Positions 40,501 to 49,703 of a stretch of DNA of 64,000 nt are shown piece after piece (positions within the stretch are counted from its first letter, which is position 1; each line of letters opens with the position of its first letter). The stretch lies in contig NZ_JABBFY010000001.1 of NCBI RefSeq assembly GCF_012927115.1, positions 1,240,001 through 1,304,000 of the forward strand, written 5' to 3'. A program made the translations under genes and the position numbers. The stretch is from Sphingomonas sp. G-3-2-10 (lineage in GTDB: Bacteria; Pseudomonadota; Alphaproteobacteria; Sphingomonadales; Sphingomonadaceae). The notes below the pieces were generated by a model. The model had not been told where the DNA came from. It saw only the letters and a list, made by a program, of their open reading frames with translations, and made no database searches.

Positions 40501-42551
40501 TGGCAAAGACGCACCCCTTCTTCTCGCTCCACCGTCAGGGCATGATCCGCGCGGGCGTCTGCACGCCGATCGCGACCGCCGGCGATCCCGCCGCCAATGC
40601 CGAAGCGACGATCGCGCTGGCGCAGGCGGGCGACGCCGAGAATGCCGATCTGCTGGTGTTCCCCGAACTCAACGTGACCAGCTACGCGATCGACGATCTG
40701 CACCTGCAAGACGCGCTGCTCGACGCCACCGAAGCGGGCATCGCGGCGATCGTCGCGGCCAGCGCGACGCTCAAGCCCGTCCTGCTGGTCGGCGCCGCGC
40801 TGCGACGCAACGGCCGGGTCTATAACTGCGCGCTGGCCATCGCGCGCGGCCGCATCCTCGGCGTGGTGCCCAAGAGCTTCCTGCCCAATTACCGCGAATA
40901 TTATGAGAAGCGCTGGTTCGCCTCGGGTATCGGGCTGAACGGGCTGAGCATCGACGTGGCGGGCCAGTCCGTGCCGTTCGGCACCGACCTGATCTTCGCG
41001 GCGAGCGATCTGGCGGACTTCGTCTTCCATATCGAGATTTGCGAGGATTACTGGGCGCCCACCCCGCCCTCCACTGCAGGTGCGCTCGCCGGGGCGCTGG
41101 TGCTGTGCAACCTCTCCGCCTCCAACATCGTCGTGGGCAAGGCGCGCGAGCGGGCGCTGCTTAGCGCGTCGCATTCGGTGCGCACCGCGTCGGCCTATCT
41201 CTATTCCGCATCGGGCCCGGGCGAGAGCACGACCGATCTGGCATGGGACGGCCAGGGCGAGATCTACGAACTGGGCGAACTGCTCGCCACGTCGGAACGG
41301 TTCGAACTGACCACCGAGATCGTCTATGCCGATCTCGACCTCGAACGCCTGCGGCTCGAGCGGATGCGCACCGGCACGTTCAACGACGCCGCCGCCGCCG
41401 CGGGCCATCCCGAAACGCGCTTCCGCCGCATCGCATTCGATCATCAGCCGGCATTCGAGGATATCGGCTTCCGCCGCAGGCTGCGACGCTTCCCCTTCGT
41501 TCCGAACGACCCGTCGAAACTCGCCGAGGATTGCTACGAAGCCTTCAACATCCAGGTCGAGGGCCTGCGCAAGCGGATCGCCGCGACCGGCGCGAAGCGG
41601 CTGGTGATCGGCATCTCCGGCGGCCTCGATTCCACCCATGCCCTGATCGTCGCGGCAAAGGCGATGGACCGGCTCGGCCGTCCGCGCTCCGAAATCCTCG
41701 GCTTCACCATGCCCGGCTTCGCCACGGGCGGGGAGACCAAGGGCAATGCCTGGACGCTGATGAAGGCGCTGGGCGTGACCGGCGAGGAAATCGATATCCG
41801 ACCCGCCGCGAACCGGATGCTCGCAGACATGGGCCACCCCTATGCCAGCGGCGAGCCGGTCTATGACATCACCTTCGAGAATGTTCAGGCCGGCCTGCGC
41901 ACCGATTATCTGTTCCGCCTCGCGAACCAGCGCGACGGCTTCGTCGTCGGCACCGGGGACCTGAGCGAACTGGCGCTCGGCTGGTGCACCTATGGCGTGG
42001 GCGACCATATGAGCCACTACGCCGTCAACAGCGGCGTGCCCAAGACGCTAATCCAGTATCTGATCCGCTGGACGGTGCAGACCGGCGAGTTCAGCGGCGA
42101 CGCCGCGGCGGTGATCAACCGCATCCTTGCAACCGAAATCTCGCCCGAACTCGTCCCCGCCGATGCCGAGGGCAATATGCAGAGCACGCAGGACCGGATC
42201 GGTCCCTACGAGCTGCACGATTTCTTCCTGCACTACACGATCCGCCACGGCCTGCGCCCGTCCAAGATCGCCTTTCTGGCGTGGCAGGCATGGCAGGATC
42301 GCGACGCGGGGGCGTGGCCGCTCGGCTTCCCCGACGATGCGCGCAACCAATATGATCTGGCGACCATCGCCAAATGGCTCGAAACCTTCCTCTGGCGCTT
42401 CTTCCAGACGAGCCAATTCAAGCGATCGGCCATCCCCAACGGTCCCAAAGTATCCGCCGGCGGCGCGCTTAGCCCGCGCGGAGACTGGCGTGCGCCTTCG
42501 GACGGGGTAGCAAAGCCGTGGATCGACGAACTACGATCCAGCCTGCCTTGA
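40500..42551 (+). CDS. nadE: Glutamine-dependent NAD+ synthase
   Basis: The 683-aa enzyme has an N-terminal nitrilase-type glutaminase (catalytic triad near E56, K125 and C181, in FPELNVTSY, VPKSFLPNYREYYEKRWF and EICEDYW) and a C-terminal synthetase with P-loop ISGGLDSTHAL. It makes NAD from NaAD with glutamine-derived ammonia. The size matches the long actinobacterial-type NadE (about 680 aa). Its ATG overlaps the pncC-like stop by one base. Confidence 0.95.
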   Translation: MAKTHPFFSLHRQGMIRAGVCTPIATAGDPAANAEATIALAQAGDAENADLLVFPELNVTSYAIDDLHLQDALLDATEAGIAAIVAASATLKPVLLVGAALRRNGRVYNCALAIARGRILGVVPKSFLPNYREYYEKRWFASGIGLNGLSIDVAGQSVPFGTDLIFAASDLADFVFHIEICEDYWAPTPPSTAGALAGALVLCNLSASNIVVGKARERALLSASHSVRTASAYLYSASGPGESTTDLAWDGQGEIYELGELLATSERFELTTEIVYADLDLERLRLERMRTGTFNDAAAAAGHPETRFRRIAFDHQPAFEDIGFRRRLRRFPFVPNDPSKLAEDCYEAFNIQVEGLRKRIAATGAKRLVIGISGGLDSTHALIVAAKAMDRLGRPRSEILGFTMPGFATGGETKGNAWTLMKALGVTGEEIDIRPAANRMLADMGHPYASGEPVYDITFENVQAGLRTDYLFRLANQRDGFVVGTGDLSELALGWCTYGVGDHMSHYAVNSGVPKTLIQYLIRWTVQTGEFSGDAAAVINRILATEISPELVPADAEGNMQSTQDRIGPYELHDFFLHYTIRHGLRPSKIAFLAWQAWQDRDAGAWPLGFPDDARNQYDLATIAKWLETFLWRFFQTSQFKRSAIPNGPKVSAGGALSPRGDWRAPSDGVAKPWIDELRSSLP

Positions 42552-42570
42552 GCATGATTTTAGGGGGAAG

Positions 42571-43059
42571 ATGATGCGCCGTTGGATGCTTGCCGCCGCT
42601 GCGATTGCAGTTCTGCCGTTCACGCCCGCGCTGGCCGACTGGGCACCGACCAAATGGGGCATGTCGCCCGAACAGGTCATCGCGGCCGTCCCCAGCGCGC
42701 AGCCCATGCCTCAGAATGACGAGCAGAATTTGCGTGGCCGCCATGCGCTGGTGGAGGCGCCCGGCACCGTCGGCAGCCATGCCGTCACCGCGCGCTATTA
42801 TTTCGTGCCCGACGGGCGGACGCTCGATCTGGTCAACCTGACCGTCAATGATCGCACCAGCTGCGCAGCCTTCCGCGACTCGCTGACCCAGCGCCACGGC
42901 GCCGGCGAACGGACGGACGAGACCCGCAGCCGTGATGGCACCAACTACGAAACCACCACGATCGAATGGGCCAATGCCCGTCCCGATCGCCTGACCTATA
43001 TCGATATGCACATCGGCGAGCGCTTCGGCATCTGCAAGCTGATCGTCCAGAAGCGCTGA
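42571..43059 (+). CDS. Secreted hypothetical protein, paralogue 1
   Basis: The 162-aa protein has a signal peptide (RRWMLAAAAIAVLPFTPALA, then DWAPTKWGMSPEQVIAAVP). The mature part is beta-rich with cysteines near TSCAAF and GICKLIV. The next gene repeats the D-W-x-P-x-x-W-G-M-x-P-E-Q-V motif. No named domain is recognised; sphingomonad proteins of this kind are often just called hypothetical. AGGGGGA precedes the ATG. Confidence 0.77.
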   Translation: MMRRWMLAAAAIAVLPFTPALADWAPTKWGMSPEQVIAAVPSAQPMPQNDEQNLRGRHALVEAPGTVGSHAVTARYYFVPDGRTLDLVNLTVNDRTSCAAFRDSLTQRHGAGERTDETRSRDGTNYETTTIEWANARPDRLTYIDMHIGERFGICKLIVQKR

Positions 43060-43087
43060 GCAGGACATGACAAGGGGAGGCAAGGGA

Positions 43088-43573
43088 ATGCGAAAGTCGA
43101 CCATCGCCGCGGCAGCGCTTCTGCTGCTCACCGCCGCGCCCGCGCTGGCGGACTGGGGACCGAGCCGCTGGGGCATGACTCCGGAACAGGTCGTCGCCGC
43201 CGTCCCCAATGCCGCAGCAGTTGTGCGCAACGGCGATGGCAAGGACGTGTTCGGCCATCACCAGCTGGCGACCGCGCCGATGAAGGACGGCGCGTTCGAC
43301 GTGCAGGGCAATTTCTATTTCTCGCCCGACAAGCGCCAACTGGCTTTCATCCAGCTTGTCCCCGCGGTCGCGCGCTGCCCCGATTACATGGCCGCGCAGC
43401 TCGGACGGAACGGCGCGGGCACCCGCGAAGACAAGAATCTCGACCGGCTCCAGATGATCTCGATCCGCTGGACCGATCCGGGCTCGCGCGATCAGTTGCG
43501 CTTCGTCGGCGTGACGGCCACGGTCAACGGCGCGTGGCTCTATTGCCACCTTCAGGTCGACAAGCCGGCCTGA
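43088..43573 (+). CDS. Secreted hypothetical protein, paralogue 2
   Basis: The 161-aa protein has a signal peptide (RKSTIAAAALLLLTAAPALA) followed by DWGPSRWGMTPEQVVAAVPNA, matching paralogue 1. Cysteines occur in VARCPDY and LYCHLQV. A ribosome site AAGGGA precedes MRKST; a GTG-free in-frame ATG at 43067 lies in the untranslated gap. The two genes are a recent or retained tandem duplication. Confidence 0.78.
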   Translation: MRKSTIAAAALLLLTAAPALADWGPSRWGMTPEQVVAAVPNAAAVVRNGDGKDVFGHHQLATAPMKDGAFDVQGNFYFSPDKRQLAFIQLVPAVARCPDYMAAQLGRNGAGTREDKNLDRLQMISIRWTDPGSRDQLRFVGVTATVNGAWLYCHLQVDKPA

Positions 43574-43576
43574 ACC

Positions 43577-45169
43577 CTAATTCCTGAGCAGTTCCGAGAC
43601 CCGGCGGAGCAATTCGCGGGCCTCGAACGGCTTGCGCAGCACCACGACTTCCGGCCCCATCACCGCGTCGAGCGTGGCAGAATCCGCGAAGCCGGTGACG
43701 AGCAGCACCGGCAGCGCGGGGTTGGTCTCGCGCACCCGGCGGATCACTTCCGCGCCGCTCATGCCGGGCATGGCGAAATCGACGATCAGCAATTCGGGAC
43801 TCGTATCCCGCACCAGATCGATCGCTTCGTTGCCGTTCGCCCCCTGCGCCACGGTCGCCCCAGCCAGCGTCAGCGTATCCGCCAAGGTCACCCGTACCTG
43901 ATCGTCGTCATCGACCAGCGCGATCAGGCGGCCGTGCAAGTCGATCCGGCTGCTGGCCGACGCCACTTCGCCGATCACCCGCGCCGGCTCGTTGGCGGAA
44001 AGCCTCAGCAGCAGCGTGATCCGCGTGCCCTCGCCTTCCGCGCTTTCGATCAGCAGCGATCCGCCCGACTGGCGCAGCACGCCGAACGCCATGCTCAGGC
44101 CCATGCCGGTGCCTTCGCCGACATCCTTGGTGGTGTAGAAGGGCTCGACCGCGCGCGCCGCGACTTCGGGCGACATGCCCAGCCCGGTATCGGCGACGGT
44201 CAGCGCGACATAATCGCCCGCGGGCAGATCGGGCGCGACCGTGCCGCTGCGCTTCTCGGCGGTAATCGACAGCACGCCGCCCTCGGGCATGGCGTCCCGC
44301 GCATTGAAGGCGAGGTTGAGGATCGCCAGCTCCAATTGGAGCGGATCGGCCTCGACATTGAGCGTCGGATCGACCGGGGCGAATTCGACGCGCGAGAGCG
44401 GCGCGACCGCGCGCTCGATCAGGTCGTGCGACCCTTCGATCAGGTCGGCGATGCGCACCGATGTGAGGTGGAGCCGCTGGCGGCGCGAAAAGGCCAGCAA
44501 CTGCCCGGTCAGCGAGCGGCCACGCTCCACCGCATCGAGCGCGGCGGCGGTCCAGCGCACCACCTTGTCGGGATCGTCGGGCTTGCGCGACAACAGCTCG
44601 AGATTGCCGGTAACGGCCTGAAGCAGATTGTTGAAATCATGCGCGATGCCGCCGGTAAGCTGCCCGACCGCTTCCAACTTCTGCGATTGCATCAATGCGG
44701 CTTCGGCTTTCTCGCGCTGGGCGATCTGGCCGCGCAGTTCCTCCAGCACGGCGTCGCGTTCGGCGATCATCGCCGCCAGTTCCTCGTTCGCCGCCTGCAG
44801 CTTGCCCGGCGAGGGCAACGCCGCCGCCTTGGGCAATAGCGGCCACAGCACGACGGCGGTGGCGATCGACGCCAGCGCGGTGACGACCTTCACGAACGCC
44901 TCGATGCCATAGACGCTTTGCCACATCGTCCAGATCGAGATCACATGGGTCAGGCCGCACGCCATGATGAACGTGGCGAAGCACCAGAATATCCAGCCGA
45001 ATTCAAGGTCGCGGCGACGGCGGACAAGGATGACGAGCGCAACCGGAATCGAAAAATAGGCAAGCGCGATCACCGCATCTGCGATGACATGCGTCCACAA
45101 CAGCCTCGGGTCCCAGAACAGGCAATAGCCATGCGGATGATAACTTCCGTTCCAGAAGGCGTCGAACAT
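43577..45169 (-). CDS. Hybrid histidine kinase with ethylene-receptor-like membrane domain
   Basis: The 530-aa protein has three membrane helices forming an ETR1-like domain. D31, Y38, P42, I68, C71 and H75 occur at exactly the spacing of ETR1 D25, Y32, P36, I62, C65 and H69 (local motifs DAVIALAYFSIP and FIMACGLTHVISIW). A coiled coil, a HisKA box IAHDFNNLLQAVTGN (His about 177), an HATPase (LTVADTGLGMSP, TGMGLSMAFGV) and a C-terminal receiver (LIVDFAMPGM, Asp about 464, VLRKPF) follow. In plants and cyanobacteria C65/H69 bind Cu(I) and ethylene. The start 45169 has GGGGA 6 nt upstream; a Met two codons earlier lacks spacing. No GAF domain is present. Confidence 0.9.
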   Translation of the reverse strand: MFDAFWNGSYHPHGYCLFWDPRLLWTHVIADAVIALAYFSIPVALVILVRRRRDLEFGWIFWCFATFIMACGLTHVISIWTMWQSVYGIEAFVKVVTALASIATAVVLWPLLPKAAALPSPGKLQAANEELAAMIAERDAVLEELRGQIAQREKAEAALMQSQKLEAVGQLTGGIAHDFNNLLQAVTGNLELLSRKPDDPDKVVRWTAAALDAVERGRSLTGQLLAFSRRQRLHLTSVRIADLIEGSHDLIERAVAPLSRVEFAPVDPTLNVEADPLQLELAILNLAFNARDAMPEGGVLSITAEKRSGTVAPDLPAGDYVALTVADTGLGMSPEVAARAVEPFYTTKDVGEGTGMGLSMAFGVLRQSGGSLLIESAEGEGTRITLLLRLSANEPARVIGEVASASSRIDLHGRLIALVDDDDQVRVTLADTLTLAGATVAQGANGNEAIDLVRDTSPELLIVDFAMPGMSGAEVIRRVRETNPALPVLLVTGFADSATLDAVMGPEVVVLRKPFEARELLRRVSELLRN

Positions 45170-45226
45170 CAGCATTCCCCGAATACTGGCCTCCGAACTG
45201 GCCGGCCAGCCGCGTGGCGGCGGACG

Positions 45227-45748
45227 CTAGTCCAATAATCGCGCCAAGTCTTGTGGTGTATTCACATTGGGCGGGGCGGTGTCCAGCGTCACCGCGACCG
45301 CTCCCGCCAGGCGCGCCCAGCAGCGCACCGAACGGTCCGTGGTGACGTTCAGATGGGCGTCGAGCGCACCGGCCAGCGCGGCGGGCCACAGGCCGATCAC
45401 GGGCATGCCAGCCAGAAACGCGGCGGGACCCGCTGCCCGCAATCGCGGCGCCAGATCGGCGGGCAACACCGGCACATCGCAGCCGCAGGTCAGCACCGCG
45501 TCATAGCCGCGCGCCGCCGCCTGATGGATCGCGGCATTGATCCCGCCGAGCGGCCCCAGCCCCGGGCCGGGCCGGTCGGGCGCCCAGTCGCCGCCTTCGC
45601 GGCCGCAGACGATCACCGCGTCGGTCTGCGCGGCCAGCGCGGCGATGGCATGGTCGATCAGCGGCGTGCCGTTGAGCAGCGCCAGCGCCTTGTCCGATCC
45701 GAACCGGCGCGACTCCCCGCCCGCCAGCACCGCGCCGAGCAGCTTCAT
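45227..45748 (-). CDS. mobA: Molybdenum cofactor guanylyltransferase MobA
   Basis: The 173-aa protein starts MKLLGAVLAGGESRRFGSDKALALL, the MobA nucleotide-binding signature LAGGxSxRFG-x-DKA. It continues with GPLGGINAAI and DAVLTCGCDVPVLP. It attaches GMP to molybdopterin. Its ATG overlaps the fdhD stop (ATGA). At 173 aa it is slightly short but complete. Confidence 0.93.
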   Translation of the reverse strand: MKLLGAVLAGGESRRFGSDKALALLNGTPLIDHAIAALAAQTDAVIVCGREGGDWAPDRPGPGLGPLGGINAAIHQAAARGYDAVLTCGCDVPVLPADLAPRLRAAGPAAFLAGMPVIGLWPAALAGALDAHLNVTTDRSVRCWARLAGAVAVTLDTAPPNVNTPQDLARLLD

Positions 45749-46506
45749 GGCGTCATCCAGAGCAGCGCGTCGTCGCGCGCCAGCACCGCGAGCGCCAGCC
45801 CGGCCTCCGCCGCGCGCTCGACCGCCAGCGCGGTCGGCGCGGAGATGGTAACGAGCAGCGGACAGCCCGCCAGCACCGCTTTCTCGACCAGTTCGTACGA
45901 GCAGCGGGACGAAAGCAGCGCAAACCCGCCCTCCCACACCATCCCGCCCCGCGCCATCGCCCCGATCAGCTTGTCGAACCCATTGTGCCGCCCGACATCC
46001 TCGCGGGCCAGGCGGATCGTCCCGTCGGCGGCGCACAGCGCGGCGGCATGATGCGCGCCGGTCCGGGCGTTGAGCGGCTGGTGATCGCGCAGGCTGGCCA
46101 GCGCGCGGAAAATCGCTTCCGCCTCCGCCAAGCTTGTTTCCGGCAAGCGCGGCAGGGGCCGGATCGCGGCCTCCAGATTCTCGATCCCGCACAGCCCGCA
46201 CGAGGAATCGCTGGTCCGGTGCCGCACCCGCTCGATCACCGCGTCGCTGCTCGCCAGCGTGACGCGCAGGATGACGCCCCGGCCGGTATCGTGCGTCTCG
46301 GCCTCGATCACCTCGCCCAGCCGCTCGCTTGCGATGAAGCCATATGCGAAGTCCTCGAGGTCGGCCGGCGTGGCCATCATCACCGCATAGCCGATGCCGT
46401 TCACCTCGATCGCGACCGGCACTTCCGCCGCCAGCGCGCGCGTGACCGGCACCGCGTCGCCCTTCGCTCCAATCCGCGTGAAATGGCTGTCGGAAACTGC
46501 ACTCAT
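45745..46506 (-). CDS. fdhD: Formate dehydrogenase accessory sulfurtransferase FdhD
   Basis: The 253-aa protein contains the C-x-x-C site SSCGLCGIENLE used to transfer sulfur to the molybdenum cofactor of formate dehydrogenase. Further motifs are ATPADLEDFAYGFIASE, REDVGRHNGFDKLIGA and LSSRCSYELVEKAVLAGCPL. It pairs with mobA, implying a formate dehydrogenase elsewhere. MSAVSDSHFTR is the chosen start; upstream in-frame codons are not family-like. Confidence 0.95.
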   Translation of the reverse strand: MSAVSDSHFTRIGAKGDAVPVTRALAAEVPVAIEVNGIGYAVMMATPADLEDFAYGFIASERLGEVIEAETHDTGRGVILRVTLASSDAVIERVRHRTSDSSCGLCGIENLEAAIRPLPRLPETSLAEAEAIFRALASLRDHQPLNARTGAHHAAALCAADGTIRLAREDVGRHNGFDKLIGAMARGGMVWEGGFALLSSRCSYELVEKAVLAGCPLLVTISAPTALAVERAAEAGLALAVLARDDALLWMTP

Positions 46507-46586
46507 GCGTGCACCGAATAAGCGCAACCGCGGCTTGCCGATAGCCCGGAAGAAGCCCACATGCCCCGCATCAAGGAGTTCGACTC

Positions 46587-46850
46587 ATGAAGGATCGTGC
46601 GGCCGCGACGGCCGAGTTCAAGCGGATGCTGGTGTGGATCGGCGTCGCCGGCATCCTGATGGTGATCGGCGCGCTTTGGTATCTCTCGCTCTATACCGAA
46701 TTGCGCCTCTCGATGGTGCTCGCCACCATAGGCGGCGTGTTCTTCTCGGTCCTTCTCGGCTGCGGCCTGTTCGCGGCGGCCTTCTTCAGCGACAAGAGCG
46801 GCCACGACCAGAATGTGACCGACGCGACATCGCACGGGGACGAACGGTAA
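46587..46850 (+). CDS. Small two-helix membrane protein
   Basis: The 87-aa protein has two membrane helices (MLVWIGVAGILMVIGALWYLS and VLATIGGVFFSVLLGCGLF) and a polar C-terminus (SDKSGHDQNVTDATSHGDER). AAGGAG lies 9 nt upstream. It is divergent from fdhD and convergent with the GH97 gene. No family is recognised. Confidence 0.75.
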   Translation: MKDRAAATAEFKRMLVWIGVAGILMVIGALWYLSLYTELRLSMVLATIGGVFFSVLLGCGLFAAAFFSDKSGHDQNVTDATSHGDER

Positions 46851-46858
46851 CCGCCTCC

Positions 46859-48811
46859 CTAGCGCGTCCGGAAGATCGCCACAGCACCGCCGTTCGGCGC
46901 CAGCTTCAGCTCCAGCACGTCCTCGCCTGACATCGCCCGCTCACTTTTGGTCACCGCGTTCGGCGCATCGCCGTCGGTCCACAGTGTCATCTCGTGCCGC
47001 TTCGATCCGAGGAAGCTCAGCGGCACGCGCGCCGTCCGGCCCGCCTCGGCATTCAGCGCGCCGAGATACCAGGTCTTGCCCTTGCGCCGGGCCATCACGA
47101 TGAACGCGCCCGTCTCGCCGGCAAGGAAACGCGTCTCGTCCCAGCTTGCGGGCACGTCGCGCAAAAACTCCAGTCCGGCGGGGCTTTCGGCATAGGTGTC
47201 CGGGCTGTCGGCAACCGCACCCAGCGGACTATCGAACACGACATACAGCCCCAACCCGTGCGCGCGTGTCGTCTGGACGAACGGCAGGTCGCCACGGATG
47301 CGGAACTGGTCGGGTGAGACGTTGCGGAAGCCGCCCGGCGTATAATCCATCGGGCCGATCAGCCCGCGGGAATAAGCGAGCATCACATTGTGCCGTGCGG
47401 TCACCCGCTTCGACCATTTGTTGTACTCCGCCCCCATCACGCCTTCCTGCGTCATGAAGTTGGGATAGGTCCGCGCCAGCCCGCGCGGCGGATAGGCGCC
47501 GTGGAGATCGACCATGATCCGGTGCCGCGCCGCCGCCGCCAGCAGCTTGGAATACCAGTTGACCATCCACTGGTCGTCTCGGTCCATGAAATCGACCTTG
47601 ATCCCGGCGATGCCCAACCGCTCGTAGAGCGTCAGCGCTTCCTCCATCTGGTCGTCGATCGCTTCCCAATGCGCCCATAGCCACAGGCGGACATTCTTCG
47701 ACTTCGCGTAGGCGGCGACTTCCTCGATATTGATCGGGTCGCTCCAGCGGGTCAGGTCGACGCCCGGCCGCCGCACGCCGCCGCCGCCCGCACCGGCATA
47801 CCAGCCCTCGTCGATCATTGCGTAGGGCCAGCCATTCTCGGCGGCGAAATCGATCAGCGCCTTGGAGACTTCGGTGCTGGTCCGCTTGCCGGGCAGGCGG
47901 GCGATCACCGGCCCGCTCCACCAGTCCCAGCTGGTCAGGCCCGGCTTGATCCAGCTCGTATCCTCGATGCGGCTGGGCGTGGAGAGATTGGTGATGAGGG
48001 TGGATTCGGTCAGCTGGCCCGCCTTGTCCGCCAGCATCACCACGCGCCACGGCGTGACGATCGGGCTGCCGACACGGGTGCGCACCGCGATGCGATAGTC
48101 GGACAGCGACGGCGAGAGCTTGAGCTGCAGCCCCAGCCCGCCATCGCCGCGCCCGGTCAGGTACATGCCGGCAAAGTCGAGCAGATCGGCCTCGGCCAGC
48201 GCGAACGCGGCCTTGCCGGTCTCGCACAGGAACGGCAGGCTGAAGAGGTTATGATCGCGCATCCGCGCGGTATCGACCGGATCGAACTCGCCCTCATGGC
48301 TCGACCCGAACTTGCCGACATTGAACCCCCAGCATTTATACGCCTCGGGAAAGTAGAAGCCGGTCTTCTCGTAGCGGATGATCGCCGCGGCGGTCGCGGC
48401 CTGAAGCGGGATCACGGTGCGGAAGGCGACGCCATCGTCATAGGCGCGCAGCACCACGTCCATCCTGCGCTTCGCCCCGCCCTTCTCCTGAAAACGGACG
48501 GTGAGCTGGTTGTAATGGTCGCGCCCCTGCGCTGCCTTGCCCGCGACGATCGGATAGCTCGCATCGGCGCTGGCCTGCTCGGTGCCGGTAATCGCCATGC
48601 CGTATCCGAGGCTGTCCACATCGAGATCGAGCACGATCGGCGAATTGGTGATGATCTGTGCGCCGCGCCGGGTCACGCGATAGAGCGGCGTGCCATTGGC
48701 GTTCAGGCCGATCGCGATCCGGTTGGTCCCGTCCGGCGACGCCACCTCATGCACCTGCGCGGCGGCGGGCGCGGCAAGCATCAACGCGAGCAGATACGTC
48801 AGCAGCCTCAC
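46859..48811 (-). CDS. Glycoside hydrolase family 97 protein
   Basis: The 650-aa protein has a signal peptide (MRLLTYLLALMLAAPAAAQ). The N-terminal domain (IAIGLNANGTPLYRVTRRG, SPIVLDL) and catalytic barrel match GH97: NGWPYAMIDEGWYAG, LWLWAHWEAIDDQMEEAL, GIAGIKVDFMDRDDQWMV, and a C-terminal beta domain. GH97 enzymes are periplasmic alpha-glucosidases or alpha-galactosidases with Ca2+. The Asp in KVDFMDR favours a retaining galactosidase-type member, inferred. Start GTG; the SGNH hydrolase stop overlaps it by 4 nt. Confidence 0.93.
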   Translation of the reverse strand: MRLLTYLLALMLAAPAAAQVHEVASPDGTNRIAIGLNANGTPLYRVTRRGAQIITNSPIVLDLDVDSLGYGMAITGTEQASADASYPIVAGKAAQGRDHYNQLTVRFQEKGGAKRRMDVVLRAYDDGVAFRTVIPLQAATAAAIIRYEKTGFYFPEAYKCWGFNVGKFGSSHEGEFDPVDTARMRDHNLFSLPFLCETGKAAFALAEADLLDFAGMYLTGRGDGGLGLQLKLSPSLSDYRIAVRTRVGSPIVTPWRVVMLADKAGQLTESTLITNLSTPSRIEDTSWIKPGLTSWDWWSGPVIARLPGKRTSTEVSKALIDFAAENGWPYAMIDEGWYAGAGGGGVRRPGVDLTRWSDPINIEEVAAYAKSKNVRLWLWAHWEAIDDQMEEALTLYERLGIAGIKVDFMDRDDQWMVNWYSKLLAAAARHRIMVDLHGAYPPRGLARTYPNFMTQEGVMGAEYNKWSKRVTARHNVMLAYSRGLIGPMDYTPGGFRNVSPDQFRIRGDLPFVQTTRAHGLGLYVVFDSPLGAVADSPDTYAESPAGLEFLRDVPASWDETRFLAGETGAFIVMARRKGKTWYLGALNAEAGRTARVPLSFLGSKRHEMTLWTDGDAPNAVTKSERAMSGEDVLELKLAPNGGAVAIFRTR

Positions 48812-49545
48812 GCCTTGCGCGCCTTCAGCAGCGGGGCCAGCACGCTTTCCATTGCGGCATAGCCCTGAACATCGGGGTGAACGCCGTCATAGGCCATGCC
48901 CGGCTTCATTGCGCCTTCGGCATCCGCGAGGGCCGGCGTGTAATCCACCCAAATCAGCTTCGCTTCCTTCGCACAGGCCTGCGCCCCGCGATTGATCGCC
49001 CGGATCAGCGGCGTGGTCTGGAGGCCGGGCCGCCACGGGAACTTGTCCGCCGGGGGTACCGAAGCGAGCAGCACCTGGATGCCATTGGCCTTCGCGATCG
49101 TCGCCATTACCCGAATATTGTCCAGGCTCTGCTCGATCGTCATCGGGCCGGTATTGCCTGCAATGTCGTTGGTCCCGGCCATGATATGGACGAAGCGAGG
49201 CTTGTGCGCGACGACATCGGCCATCATCCGCAGCACCATCTGCGGCGTGGTCTGGCCGCTGATCCCGCGGCAGACGCGGCCCGAGGTGAAGAAGGCCGGC
49301 CGCTTCTCCCGCCATCCCTCGGTGATCGAATCGCCCATGAACACGATGTCGACCTTGCGCCCGCTAGCCTTCAGGTCGCGGTTTTGGGCGGCATAGCGGC
49401 GCAGGCCCGCGAAATCCTCGAGCAGCCCGCGTTTCCAGCGTTCCTCCCACGTCTCCTCGCGCGGCGCATTCTGGGCCAACGCCGCGAGCGGGACCAGGCC
49501 GACACCGGCGGAAGCGGCAATGAGAGTGCGGCGGTTGAGGCTCAT
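48808..49545 (-). CDS. SGNH/GDSL hydrolase (secreted, Tat-type signal)
   Basis: The 245-aa protein has a twin-arginine signal (LNRRTLIAASAGVGLVPLAALAQ). Block I is FMGDSITEGW (nucleophile Ser), block III MAGTNDIAGNTG, and block V YDGVHPDVQGY (Asp/His). It is probably an esterase that deacetylates oligosaccharides. It is operonic with GH97 (ATGA overlap), fitting joint trimming of decorated sugars. An earlier ATG at 49572 would displace the signal. Confidence 0.92.
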   Translation of the reverse strand: MSLNRRTLIAASAGVGLVPLAALAQNAPREETWEERWKRGLLEDFAGLRRYAAQNRDLKASGRKVDIVFMGDSITEGWREKRPAFFTSGRVCRGISGQTTPQMVLRMMADVVAHKPRFVHIMAGTNDIAGNTGPMTIEQSLDNIRVMATIAKANGIQVLLASVPPADKFPWRPGLQTTPLIRAINRGAQACAKEAKLIWVDYTPALADAEGAMKPGMAYDGVHPDVQGYAAMESVLAPLLKARKA

Positions 49546-49703
49546 GGTCGCTCCGTCGGTTCGCTCGCGCATGGACTAGCACGAGCCTGTGCAAGTTTCG
49601 CAAGGTCCTGCCGTTCTATGGCCTGGGCATGGCGCTGGGCGCGGACGTCACGTCCCCTGTATCTTGCACGCGCACCATTTCGCCGCGCGCCGGCTTCGGC
49701 CCC

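Noticed and set aside
42571..43573. Frameshifted halves of one gene
   Set aside because: Each part has its own signal peptide, ribosome site and stop; they are paralogues.
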